DNA from: Fusibacter_A sp965140735
Lineage (GTDB): Bacteria; Bacillota; Clostridia; Peptostreptococcales; Acidaminobacteraceae
Assembly (NCBI GenBank): GCA_965140735.1
Contig: OZ223306.1
Location: 3,844,001-3,908,000 of the forward strand
Length of the DNA: 64,000 nt
Reading direction: 5' to 3'
Shown: in pieces, positions 7,734 to 16,147 of the stretch
How positions within the stretch are numbered: the first letter of the stretch is position 1
How the letters are laid out: every line of letters starts with the position of its first letter
Made by a program: the position numbers and the translations under genes
The notes under the pieces: model-generated
The model's input: only the letters and a program-made list of their open reading frames with translations
Database searches by the model: none
What the model was told of the DNA's origin: nothing

Positions 7734-8729
7734 ATGAGAGCGTTTAAAATGCCAAAAGTAGAACTACATTGCCACTTGGATGGCAGTTTGAGACCTGAGA
7801 CAGTACTTGAACTTGCAAAGCAAATGCATATAAAATTACCAGATGAAAGTATGGAAGTGGTTAGGGCATCCCTTATAGCACCGAGTGATTGTGATTCGCT
7901 GGATACTTACTTAAAGCGATTTGACTTGCCAATAGAAGTGATGCAAACTGAGACCGCTCTTGAGCGTGTTGCTTACGAACTTATGGAAGATGCTTCAAAG
8001 GAAAATGTAAAGTATATAGAAATTAGGTTTGCGCCTCAACAGCATATGAAGAAGGGGCTTGATTATAAGACCGTTATCAAAAGTGTTGTCAAGGGTGTGA
8101 AGTGCGCTGAACAAGAATTTGAGATCAAGGGCAATGTGATCTTATCCTATTTGAGACACAGTGATGTACAGGGGATTTATGAGATGATTGATGCGGGTCA
8201 ATCTCTCCTCGGAAATGGCGTTGTAGCTGTGGATTTGTGTGCAGGAGAAAGTGATCTCTTTGCGAGTCGCTTTAAAGAGGCTTTTTCATATGCGAGAGGA
8301 CTCGGATACCGTGTGACTATCCATGCAGGTGAGACAGGCATTGCTCAAAATATGACAGAATCTGTTTTGTTGCTAGGTGCAGAGCGTATCGGTCATGGCG
8401 TTGCGATGATGGACGATGCTGAGGCATATGCATGCGTGAAGTCGAATAATGTGGTTTTAGAGTGTTGTCCAACCAGTAATTTGCAGACAAAAGCCATCTT
8501 AGATATAAAGGCACATCCAATAAAAGCCTTTTACGAAGATGGCATATTAGTAACGCTTAACACGGACAATCGGACGGTATCTAGTACAGATATGACGCAT
8601 GAGTTTGAAATCGTCCATGAAGCGTTTGATTATAGTGATGGATTTGATGAACAAGTCTATCGAAACAGTGTCCAAGGTGCCTTTGCAGATGATGCTACTA
8701 AAGCATGGTTACTTACTCTACTTGAGTGA
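7734..8729 (+). CDS. add: Adenosine deaminase
   Basis: This 331-residue metal hydrolase deaminates adenosine to inosine in purine salvage. Zinc ligands are visible as HCH at residues 12-14 (VELHCHLDGS), HAGE in the middle (VTIHAGETG) and the aspartate of NTDNRTVS near the end; the proton-relay region GAERIGHG is also present. The start has AATGGAGGCG upstream. Expression is predicted to be switched on by adenine through the riboswitch 110-210 bases upstream. The 3' end overlaps the converging mnmA gene by 17 bases. An adenine deaminase function of the ADA-related type cannot be excluded from sequence and would fit an adenine-sensing switch well. Confidence 0.92.
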   Translation: MRAFKMPKVELHCHLDGSLRPETVLELAKQMHIKLPDESMEVVRASLIAPSDCDSLDTYLKRFDLPIEVMQTETALERVAYELMEDASKENVKYIEIRFAPQQHMKKGLDYKTVIKSVVKGVKCAEQEFEIKGNVILSYLRHSDVQGIYEMIDAGQSLLGNGVVAVDLCAGESDLFASRFKEAFSYARGLGYRVTIHAGETGIAQNMTESVLLLGAERIGHGVAMMDDAEAYACVKSNNVVLECCPTSNLQTKAILDIKAHPIKAFYEDGILVTLNTDNRTVSSTDMTHEFEIVHEAFDYSDGFDEQVYRNSVQGAFADDATKAWLLTLLE

Positions 8730-9753
8730 TAATACCACCGCCGATTAAGAGTGAGTATTGATAACAAACCATGGCTTGGCCACAAGAAGGTGCTCTCACA
8801 GGGGATTCAAAAGTAATTTCAGCAGAGCCGTCTGAATATGGCGTTAAAATGCCCTCATAAACGGCCGACCATTGACTGACGATAACCTGTACTTTCAGTG
8901 GAAATGTATGATATGAGTTCACGAGGTTAAAAGATTTGGCAGTGAGTTTGTATTTGAGCAAATCATTTTCTTCGCCCAACACGACTGCGTTAGATTCAGG
9001 TAATATATCTATGACCACAAACTTGCCAGAGAGTTCATCTGCAAGTTTTCTTTTTTGTCCCAGTGTATAACTGGCAATACCCTGGTGATAACCTAAGAAA
9101 TTGCCGGACTTATCCACAAAGCATCCACGCATCATGGCACTGCTATTCAGTTCTCTAAGGAATCTTGTATGCTGTTTATGTGAAATAAAACAAATGCCCA
9201 AACTATCTTTCTTCTGAGCTGTTTTAATGTGTACCTTTTCAAAATGCTGGCGCACGGTCTCTTTTGAATCAATATTGCCCAGTGGGAAGTAGAGTTTAGA
9301 AAGTGTTTCTTGTGTCAGATGATAGAGGTTATAAGACTGATCCTTCCTAGCGTTAACTGCACGATGAAGCTCGTATTCATGTTGGACGTCATTATAGTGA
9401 ACTCTAACATAATGTCCTGTTGAAAATGCCTCAGCACCAAGATTAATGGCATCTTCTATGAGTCTACCGTATTTAAAGATGCGATTGCAGTGAAGGCAGG
9501 GATTTGGCGTATGTCCCTTTTCATAAGTCTCGATGAAGTTACCTATGATCACTTCTTCAAAATCTTTTCTATAATCCAAGATATGATGCTCGATTCCAAG
9601 AGCCTCACAAACGCGTTTTGCATTTTCAATTTCTTCAAGTTGATGCTCAAAGAGATACATGGTTACCCCAATAACCTCATGGTTTTGTTCCTTCAATAGG
9701 AGTGCAGTGGTGCTACTATCGATGCCACCACTCATGCCTACAGCTATTTTCAT
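8713..9753 (-). CDS. mnmA: tRNA-specific 2-thiouridylase MnmA
   Basis: This 346-residue enzyme makes the 2-thio group of wobble uridine 34 in Lys, Glu and Gln tRNAs. The PP-loop ATP site GMSGGIDSS lies at residues 6-14, the first catalytic cysteine in TPNPCLHCNRIFK (C89 equivalent) and the second in SLGICFI (C188). The start is the ATG at 9753, with AGGTAGG seven bases upstream; an ATG 24 codons earlier is in frame but adds a non-homologous extension. The usual motif NPCxxCNxxIKF is slightly altered (RIFKY), so this may be the more diverged of two paralogues. No cysteine desulfurase gene is adjacent. It converges on add with a 17-base overlap. Confidence 0.9.
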   Translation of the reverse strand: MKIAVGMSGGIDSSTTALLLKEQNHEVIGVTMYLFEHQLEEIENAKRVCEALGIEHHILDYRKDFEEVIIGNFIETYEKGHTPNPCLHCNRIFKYGRLIEDAINLGAEAFSTGHYVRVHYNDVQHEYELHRAVNARKDQSYNLYHLTQETLSKLYFPLGNIDSKETVRQHFEKVHIKTAQKKDSLGICFISHKQHTRFLRELNSSAMMRGCFVDKSGNFLGYHQGIASYTLGQKRKLADELSGKFVVIDILPESNAVVLGEENDLLKYKLTAKSFNLVNSYHTFPLKVQVIVSQWSAVYEGILTPYSDGSAEITFESPVRAPSCGQAMVCYQYSLLIGGGIITQVE

Positions 9754-9842
9754 GTGAAGCCTACCTTTTTCTATATAATTATATGGGTTAAAGTGTTGTT
9801 CAACTTTTACCGTTCCAATAGACATTATAACGCATCAAGCCT

Positions 9843-9899
9843 AAAAATGCTTTTAAATTTAGTGTAAAGATAAGCTCTTTTGATAGAATAGTGATTATG
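9843..9899 (+). repeat. Direct repeat, copy 1, left of the toxin/immunity island
   Basis: This ~57-base sequence, beginning AAAAATGCTTTTAAATTTAG, recurs at 11476-11532 with about seven differences, in the same orientation. The shared core includes TGTAAAGATAAGCT and GATAGA.TAGTG. The two copies bracket the secreted toxin-like gene and its small partner. Confidence 0.75.
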
Positions 9900-10035
9900 C
9901 GAATGTGTTTTTGAAGTGAACGGGGAATTAAAGTTTAATTAGAAAAAATGAAAAAAACTTCCTAAAAAGAATATAAAATGGTAATATTGAGTTGGATTTG
10001 CGCAGATTACATAATAAATAATAGGAGAAATATTT

Positions 10036-10707
10036 ATGAAAAAAATTACTACTTTACTACTTATTATGGCAATGCTCTTTTCAACTTTCGGGTTATCATT
10101 TGCTGATGCCTACGTTAACTTAAATACGCCAGAAAATACAGACTTAATAACACTTGATAATGGATATCAGATTTCAGAAATGGAATTGGTAGAGATTTTA
10201 AACTCATCTAATAAGAATGTAAATTTAAAGTCAGATTCTATTGTTGATGCAAAAGCAATACGCTTGTCTACATACTCAAGTTATGGAATTCCAAGTTACT
10301 TAGATGGCGAATGGAAAATAGTGGTAGCTGGATTGGGTACTTTAACTGTTATAGTTGTAAATAATACTATAAAAATGAATAATATGATTATTAATGCAGG
10401 AAGTGCTTTGTATAATTCTATACTTTCAGCAGTTGAAAAATTGTTCAATACAAATTATGATACTGCTGTAAAAGATGGCGCTCCCACTGATAATCATGCA
10501 GTAGTAACCGGAAGTTCCTTGCCCACAACTGGAGAACCAAATTCTTCAAAAGATCTGTACAATGAAGAAGGTTCTTTAAAGCAAAGAAGATATTATGATA
10601 AAAACGGGAATGCCGATCTTGATATTGACTATCAGCACGGAGGAACTGGACACACTTTTCCTCACAGGCATGACTGGAATAATGGCGTGAGAGGTCCAGC
10701 ATATTAA
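10036..10707 (+). CDS. Secreted toxin-like protein with polymorphic-toxin C-terminus
   Basis: This 223-residue protein starts with a clear signal peptide (two Lys, then a hydrophobic stretch ending FGLSFADA, cleavage expected near residue 25). Residues ~95-115 form a hydrophobic helix. The last ~50 residues (LKQRRYYDKNGNADLDIDY then GGTGHTFPHRHDWNNG) look like the charged, His-rich toxin tips found at the ends of Firmicutes polymorphic/LXG-type toxins; I recall similar small proteins annotated as SAR2788-family putative toxins but cannot verify this. An 88-residue acidic protein follows after 21 bases, in the usual place of an immunity gene. The gene is AT-rich compared with its neighbours, suggesting acquisition. 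AGGAG precedes the ATG. Confidence 0.6.
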   Translation: MKKITTLLLIMAMLFSTFGLSFADAYVNLNTPENTDLITLDNGYQISEMELVEILNSSNKNVNLKSDSIVDAKAIRLSTYSSYGIPSYLDGEWKIVVAGLGTLTVIVVNNTIKMNNMIINAGSALYNSILSAVEKLFNTNYDTAVKDGAPTDNHAVVTGSSLPTTGEPNSSKDLYNEEGSLKQRRYYDKNGNADLDIDYQHGGTGHTFPHRHDWNNGVRGPAY

Positions 10708-10728
10708 TTAAAGAAGGGTGAATTATCC

Positions 10729-10995
10729 ATGAACACTTATCAATTTAGCAATTTGGTAGAAGACTTATCTTATCATAGAGAAATTGAATTCAAACTAAAT
10801 GATAAAGAGTATTCGATTACAAATGTAAATAAATACTGGTATTTCTATGATGGCAACAAAGATAAGAGTATAGAAATATGCAAATTTGGAGAGGAAACTA
10901 TGCTAATTGAGTTTATAGAGAATCTTCATATTGAACACACATCACTGAGATCTATTTTTGATAATTATCTGTACTCCAATTTGTATATCCTGTAA
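10729..10995 (+). CDS. Small acidic protein, probable immunity partner
   Basis: This 88-residue cytosolic protein has no signal peptide or membrane segment. It is rich in Asp/Glu and aromatic residues (NKYWYFYDGNKD) and ends in a helix LRSIFDNYLYSNLYIL. I do not recognise a named family with certainty, but length, composition and position (21 bases after a secreted toxin-like gene, before a terminator) match immunity proteins of polymorphic toxin systems, which often carry a C-terminal EFIENL...SLRSIFD-like helix. A GAAGGGTGA-type ribosome site precedes the ATG. Confidence 0.5.
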   Translation: MNTYQFSNLVEDLSYHREIEFKLNDKEYSITNVNKYWYFYDGNKDKSIEICKFGEETMLIEFIENLHIEHTSLRSIFDNYLYSNLYIL

Positions 10996-11061
10996 ATTGG
11001 AGCTGTTTGAACTGGATTGAAAACAATTCTGGTAACTTTTTAAGATATAGCACATACTCAA

Positions 11062-11101
11062 AACGCGCTATCCATAGGTTTATAGGGTAGCGCGTTACTT
11101 A
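11062..11101 (+). terminator. Terminator of the toxin/immunity unit
   Basis: AACGCGCTATCC (11062-11073) pairs with GGGTAGCGCGTT (11085-11096), giving 12 bp with one G-T pair, followed by ACTTATTTTAT. It lies 66 bases after the small partner gene. Confidence 0.7.
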
Positions 11102-11475
11102 TTTTATAGAAAAACCTTTTTGTGCTCTCCTTCTATCACTCTAATAGTTCATTGTGCTTTCGGTCAAAATGGGTAAAAAAGGAACTTCAGAGGCGTAATT
11201 AGATGGGGCTAGTTGACAATTAGAAATTTAAATATTACAAAATCATACTTGCTAAGTTTCAATGGAAATAAAATAGATATGTTAATTTATGATATAGAAA
11301 ACGAGTTTGTGAATAGTTGTCAGTGTAGCCCAATAAAAAATATACAGTAAACAACTCAACTTTCCCAGCTTAAATCCATGGACAAAGCCTTGATAAAAGA
11401 GGCTTGTCCATCAATTCATTGCTGGAGTTGATTTTTTACAATTTCCAATTTCTTAGGTTTACTTAATTTTAGGTC

Positions 11476-11532
11476 AAAAATGCTTTCAAATTTATTGTAA
11501 AGATAAGCTATTTCGATAGATTAGTGGTCATG
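11476..11532 (+). repeat. Direct repeat, copy 2, right of the toxin/immunity island
   Basis: This is the second copy of the sequence at 9843-9899, in the same orientation and about 88% identical by eye, with centre-to-centre spacing of ~1.63 kb. Confidence 0.75.
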
Positions 11533-11780
11533 AATATTTTAAGAACGTCGTGATTTTATTATCCCTTATTTTTTTCAATATTAGTGTATTGCGTATTTTG
11601 GTAGATTATTTTAGAAAGAAAGCTTAAAAAGCACTTAATTTAATGAATGTCCGAATTTGTGATGGATACAAATATAACAGTACGATGGATAATGATATGA
11701 AAAAATAAATCCAAAATACAAATGGGGATTTATTTTAATATTTATTGTGTTTGTCCAATTAAGCCTTATCCCCACGCAAT

Positions 11781-11828
11781 TAACCCCCCACAATATAGAA
11801 CTTACGTAATCTATATTGTGGGGGGTTA
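11781..11828. repeat. 19-bp perfect inverted repeat (C6/G6 hairpin)
   Basis: TAACCCCCCACAATATAGA (11781-11799) and its exact complement (11810-11828) are separated by ten bases. It lies 24 bases beyond the stop of the minus-strand DegV gene. There is no strong T run on either side, so a simple intrinsic terminator is possible but not certain. Confidence 0.7.
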
Positions 11829-11851
11829 TGTTTAAGTTATAAAACGGGTTG

Positions 11852-12730
11852 TTAATTTTCCCTCTGATCACCCAAAAACGCCACCGCAATCATATTGGGT
11901 CCAACATGAGAAGCAATCGTCATAGAAAGTTCAGAGATAATAATCTCGCAAGGATTAATCTGTTCTTTTATCATATCGCGAAGAAGTGTTGCATCTTCAA
12001 GACAATTTCCATGTCCTAAAATAACAGTGCCCTTTTCACGATCCTTCAAATGCGTTTCGATTTTAGAGACCAAAAATGACATTGATTTTTTTCGACCACG
12101 GACATTGCCATATGATTTCAATTTGCCTTCATGATCCACAATAAGTGTTGGTTTTACGTTTAAGACATTGCCTACGATTGCAGATGCTGATGAAATTCGA
12201 CCGCCGTTTTTAAGATAATTGAGATCATCTACACCAAACCAATGATTGAAGTTCATACGATTGTGTTCTACCCAATGTTTGAGCTCATCAAGTGTATGGC
12301 CTTCTTTTAGTCGTTTGAGCACTTCCACTACAATGGCACCCTGACCAATTGAAGCAGAGAGCGTGTCCACAAGTTCAATTTTAGCATCAGGATAATCTTC
12401 TAAGACTAGAGATTTTGCCACACAAGAGCTGTTGTATGTGCCACTTAAGCCTGATGAAAATCCAATATATAATAGTTCATGACCTAATTCTATATTTTCT
12501 TTGAAGGCTTTCTCAAAACGATAAGCGTTTATCTGTGAAGTCGTTGGCATAGTGCCATTTCTCAAATAGTTATAAAAAGTGTTGTGATCAAGGGTTTGTC
12601 CTAGATCATCTATATAATCGACACCGTTTATATGCACTGGCATACCGAGGACCTCGAGTATATCTTGATGCGCCTCAATATAGTGAAGTGGTAAGTCACA
12701 GCAAGAATCAGTGATAATTTTTATACTCAT
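11852..12730 (-). CDS. DegV family fatty-acid-binding protein (FakB-like)
   Basis: This 292-residue protein is of the DegV/EDD fold that carries a fatty acid for phosphorylation by FakA. Family signatures are IITDSCCDLP at the N-terminus, the MPTTSQ loop and GFSSGLSGTYNSS (the fatty acid carboxylate site), and LKNGGRISSASAIVGNVLNVKP. The C-terminal HVGPNMIAVAF is also typical. It lies 90 bases downstream of pgsA in the same direction, a lipid-metabolism pairing. A FakA-type kinase fused to another DegV domain occurs at 36960 in this window and could be a partner. Confidence 0.92.
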   Translation of the reverse strand: MSIKIITDSCCDLPLHYIEAHQDILEVLGMPVHINGVDYIDDLGQTLDHNTFYNYLRNGTMPTTSQINAYRFEKAFKENIELGHELLYIGFSSGLSGTYNSSCVAKSLVLEDYPDAKIELVDTLSASIGQGAIVVEVLKRLKEGHTLDELKHWVEHNRMNFNHWFGVDDLNYLKNGGRISSASAIVGNVLNVKPTLIVDHEGKLKSYGNVRGRKKSMSFLVSKIETHLKDREKGTVILGHGNCLEDATLLRDMIKEQINPCEIIISELSMTIASHVGPNMIAVAFLGDQREN

Positions 12731-12820
12731 AGTTTACCCTCCTAGTTCATATACTATTTTAATGTAAATTAGGCGGATATTCAACATAAGACGTTTGATA
12801 TTTTGTTAATTAATCAAATT

Positions 12821-13339
12821 TTAATTTTTAGAAGTGCGTTTATAATCTTTGATATAAGAAATAATAGCGGTTACCTTGAGTAACATGGAAAAATAGATGC
12901 CGTAGAGTAATACTGCCTGTTGGGGTGACCAAAGTAAGAGTAATATAAAAAAGCTAAAGGATACTGTGGCAAGTTTTCCGTAAATATTCGAAGGGATTGT
13001 CATTTTTTCATGTCTAAAATAAAGGAGAATGCTCCCAACAACTAAAGACAATTCTTTAAGGTACATAAGTGCAGGTACCCAGATCGGCAGTATATTCTTT
13101 AAAGTCATACAAGTTAAAACAGATAAGAGCATAAGTTTATCCGCCAGTGGATCAAGAAGCGTTCCTATGGTGGTGATAAGATTATACTTTCGGGCGATAT
13201 AGCCATCTAATAGATCGGTAAATCCCGCTATGATAAAGATGGTAAGAGCAATCGGACCTTGATCATTTAAATAGGTGAAAATAAAAATTGGGACAAGTAT
13301 GATTCTAAAAACAGTTAACAAATTGGGTACATGACGCAT
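12821..13339 (-). CDS. pgsA: CDP-diacylglycerol--glycerol-3-phosphate 3-phosphatidyltransferase
   Basis: This 172-residue membrane enzyme makes phosphatidylglycerol phosphate from CDP-diacylglycerol and glycerol 3-phosphate. The CDP-alcohol phosphotransferase motif DGxxARxxxxxxxxGxxxDxxxD is complete (DGYIARKYNLITTIGTLLD then PLAD, residues ~44-70). It begins with HVPNLLTVFRIILVPIF, as PgsA does, and has about five to six hydrophobic segments. A GGAGGTGAC ribosome site precedes the ATG. It is followed by the DegV gene and preceded by the IS-disrupted flavoprotein on the other strand. Confidence 0.93.
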   Translation of the reverse strand: MRHVPNLLTVFRIILVPIFIFTYLNDQGPIALTIFIIAGFTDLLDGYIARKYNLITTIGTLLDPLADKLMLLSVLTCMTLKNILPIWVPALMYLKELSLVVGSILLYFRHEKMTIPSNIYGKLATVSFSFFILLLLWSPQQAVLLYGIYFSMLLKVTAIISYIKDYKRTSKN

Positions 13340-13481
13340 TTTGTCACCTCCTTATGCATCCTATACCCAAATTTTATATTATAATATAGTTAGAGCGTAA
13401 GAAAGGTTCATTTTTAAATGGCGTTAATTAAGGTGAATGAACTCAATAACTTTAGGAGGCTTTATGGGGTGCTTCAATGTA

Positions 13482-13484
13482 GCT
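13482..13484 (+). repeat. Target site duplication GCT, left copy
   Basis: GCT flanks the IS at 13482-13484 and again at 14716-14718. The two copies join to a single alanine codon in the rebuilt flavoprotein gene. Confidence 0.8.
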
Positions 13485-13502
13485 TGGAATGTCAACACTG
13501 AA

Positions 13503-14350
13503 TTAGACAACTTTTTTAAGGTGTAAATATTTGTATTCTATCGGTGACTTATATCCTAATGATGAATGTAAGCGATGGTTGTTATACCAGTTTACATAAT
13601 CGAATAATTCTAATCTTAAGTGTTCAATTGACTTAAATGTTTCTTGATATATAAATTCCTTTTTAACTGTCTTAAAGGTTGCTTCAGCTACTGCATTATC
13701 ATATGGACAGCCTTTTTTACTTAAAGAACGTTCAATTGAAAAAGTATCTAGTAAACCGTCAATTGCGTTGTTTTTAAACTCATTGCCTCTGTCTGTATGA
13801 AAAATATTGACCTTTGACAAATCGTGTTTGATAGATGAAAACGCCTCATAAACAAGTCTTGCATCTTTATGAGCGCCTGCACTATAGCCAACGATTTCTC
13901 GGTTGTGCAAATCAAGCATTAAACAAATATAGTGCCACTTACCACTTACTCTAACATAGGTTAAATCGCTTACAACTACGTCTAAAAAGTCTCTGTTATC
14001 GAAGTTTCGATCAACTAGATTTGTGATTTTAGCCTCATTGCAGGTATCTTTATGAACTCTATATTTGGCGACTGTATAGCTTGATACTAAGCCATTTTCA
14101 CGCATAATACGACCAATACGACGCCTGGAAAGTATAATACCTTCATTTTCTTCCAAATGCTTTTTTAGACGTCTTGTTCCATAGGCACGGCGATTCTTTT
14201 TAAAAACCTTTATAACCGATTTAGAATAGTCATCGTCTGAATTTGGTTCTTGTATTTTTGATTCATAATAGTATGAACTTCTAGGAATATTTAGGACGTC
14301 ACACATTGCTGATACAGAGTATTTATCGCTGTTTGCCTTAATGATAGCTA
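13503..14350 (-). CDS. IS3-family transposase OrfB (catalytic part of OrfAB)
   Basis: The DDE integrase-type catalytic domain is encoded in the -1 frame relative to orfA. Its own frame can be followed upstream of the ATG at 14306 (VAIIKANSDKYSVSAMCDV) up to the orfA stop, as expected for a fusion made by frameshifting. Catalytic residues are seen in VVVSDLTYV (first Asp), FHTDRGNEF (second Asp) and PYDNAVAEATFKTVK (Glu). The HTH_21 region RRAYGTRRLKKHL precedes them. The product would cut and join the IS ends. The gene ends 18 bases inside the left IS end. Confidence 0.93.
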
Positions 14351-14638
14351 CTTTCGTCCCATGATCAGCGCTGCTTGCTTTAAAATGTCATTTTCCATTT
14401 CTAATTGCTTGTTGCGTTTTCGAAGTTCTATCAGCTCCTTTTGTTCATCAGTGAGGTTATCTTTTGTTTTAAATGATCCTGTATCTTTGTGTTGTTTTAT
14501 CCATTTATCAAGGGTTGAAGGGTATAAGTCGTATTCTTTTCGAATATCCGCTTTATTTTTTCCATTTAAATACAATTGTACTATTTGCTCTTTGAATTCT
14601 TCGGTGAAATTTCTTCGCTCTCTTTTATTATTAGACAT
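14348..14638 (-). CDS. IS3-family transposase OrfA (DNA-binding part)
   Basis: This 96-residue protein has an N-terminal helix-turn-helix (RRNFTEEFKEQIVQLYLNG...YDLYPSTLDKWIKQ) and a C-terminal leucine-zipper-like helix (ELIELRKRNKQLEMENDILKQAALIM), the standard IS3 OrfA plan. The start has AAAGGAGAAT upstream. It terminates directly after CGA AAG (14356-14351 on the minus strand), a known shifty codon pair, which lets ribosomes slip -1 into orfB. Confidence 0.92.
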   Translation of the reverse strand: MSNNKRERRNFTEEFKEQIVQLYLNGKNKADIRKEYDLYPSTLDKWIKQHKDTGSFKTKDNLTDEQKELIELRKRNKQLEMENDILKQAALIMGRK

Positions 14639-16147
14639 GGGGGGATTCTCCTTTTTCTTTTGGTTATATTTTATATGACCTTAAGAAATCTGTCTAACTT
14701 AGTGTAACCTATCCAGCTATTATAGGTGCAGGTGTTGTGGGCAGTGCTATTGCAAGAGAATTATCCAAATTTAATATCAAAACCGTTTTAATAGAAAAAG
14801 AACATGATGTATCACTGGGGGCATCCAAAGCAAATAGTGGGATCGTGCATGGTGGATACGTAGGAAAAGCAGGTACTCTTAAAGGTCAACTTTGCATAAA
14901 AGGGAATCGAATGTTTGAGATATTAAATAAAGAACTCAATTTTGGCTACAGAAGAACAGGTGCTTATATGCTTGCTTATTCAGAAAAAGACTTTGAGATT
15001 ATCCAGCAGCAAATTGAAAATGGTCATAAAGTTGGAGAAGCAGGCTATGCTATTTTAAATAGAGAAGCATTGAAAGAGAAGCTTCCGCATGTTTCGGACC
15101 AAGCCATAGGCGCACTTTATATACCAACTGTAGGAGTTACATCACCCTATGAGCTCACAATTGCCCTTACAGAAAATGCGATTGCAAATGGAGTGACTTT
15201 AAAATTAGATTTTAAAGTGTCTAAAATAGATCAAGATAAAGCAGGTTTTTATGAAATAACGGCTACAAGTGGCGATAAAATTTTATCAGAGAACATCGTC
15301 AATGCTGCCGGATGCCACAGTGATGAAATTGCGAAACTTTGTGGTGATGAAGGGATTGAAATTTTAAAACGCAAAGGACAATATATTCTCTTGGGTAAAG
15401 ATCAATCTTACCTCACGGATCAGGTGATCTTTCAGACGCCAAACGAGAAGGGAAAGGGTATTTTGGTAACGACGACTTATCATGGTAATCTCATGATTGG
15501 ACCAGATGCAGAGGATTTAAAAGATGATGTGAACAAAGATACTTCTATTGAATCACTTGAACATGTGATTCGTACTGCTAGAAAATCTATTCCAAGTTTT
15601 AATCTCAAGAGAGCCCTTACGACCTTTTCAGGCGTGAGAGCAATGTCTGAAAGTGGAGATTTTATAATCAGACCCTCTGAAAAAAAGGGCTTGTTTCATG
15701 TGGCTGGGATTGACTCTCCTGGATTGACGTCTTCACCTGCCATTGCAAAGTACGTGGTTGAAATGCTTAGGGATTCTGGCATGGTATTGGCACCTAATAA
15801 GGCGTTTAAACCCTATAGAGAGGCGCTTATTAAGGCTCAAAAACCGGATTCGAAAATTATGTGTCGGTGTGAGAGCATAACGGCATTAGAAGTAAGTGAG
15901 TGCTTGATTAGAGGTATTCCTGTGGATACGACAGATGCGGTGAAAAGACGAGTGAGAGCTGGAATGGGAAACTGCCAAGGGGCTTATTGTAGACCGAGAG
16001 TAAGAGCATTATTAGCAGAAGAGCTGAAGATATCTGAAACACAAATAAAGACACGAACTGAAACGCATATGGCGCCAACCCGTGTCTCAATAGATGTAAT
16101 TCGTAAGTTGACCGTTTAAGAGGTTGATGGATTAAAATAAAGGAAGC

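Larger units (their letters stand above)
10996..11851. other. Long gene-poor stretch after the toxin/immunity pair
   Basis: These 856 bases hold no convincing gene. They contain the terminator at 11062, an A-bulged hairpin ATGGACAAAGCC/GGCTTGTCCAT (11378-11411), the second copy of the direct repeat (11476-11532) and a 19-bp palindrome (11781-11828). A short open stretch at ~11217-11350 encodes about 44 residues from a TTG (ending SPIKNIQ) but lacks a ribosome site and may be the decayed end of a former accessory gene. The base composition is strongly AT-rich throughout. Confidence 0.6.
13485..14715 (-). mobile_element. IS3-family insertion sequence, 1231 bp, apparently complete
   Basis: The element begins TGGAATGTCAACACTGAATT and, read from the other end, TGGATAGGTTACACTAAGTT; the terminal inverted repeats match at roughly 20 of the first 30 positions, including TGGA, ACACT and TTAGACA. 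A 3-bp GCT duplication flanks it. It carries two overlapping-phase genes, orfA (HTH) and orfB (DDE integrase), on the minus strand with an apparent -1 frameshift between them. Length, gene order and ends suit IS3 (IS150-like) elements. Nothing suggests decay, so it could still be active. Confidence 0.93.
13464..16119 (+). pseudogene. FAD-dependent oxidoreductase (GlpA/LhgO-like) interrupted by an IS3-family element
   Basis: The first seven codons (13464-13484: M-G-C-F-N-V-A, with AGGAGG upstream) are separated from the rest by the IS at 13485-14715. After removing the IS and one GCT duplicate, the frame continues as AIIGAGVVGSAIARELSKF, restoring the FAD-binding Rossmann motif. The remaining ~467 residues include the SKANSGIVHGGY flavin region, a DAO fold and a C-terminal BFD-like [2Fe-2S] domain (CRCESIT...CQGAYCRPR), as in anaerobic glycerol-3-phosphate dehydrogenase-like or 2-hydroxyglutarate-oxidase-like flavoproteins. 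Any protein made from an internal GTG (14737) lacks half the nucleotide motif and should be inactive. Confidence 0.88.

Noticed and set aside
11217..11350. A 44-codon TTG-started frame between the toxin/immunity pair and the second repeat
   Set aside because: It lacks a ribosome site and recognisable homology; it might be a gene relic, so I mention it only in the gene-poor region entry.
14361..14678. A 105-codon plus-strand frame over IS orfA
   Set aside because: It is the antisense of a clear transposase OrfA and has no family features.
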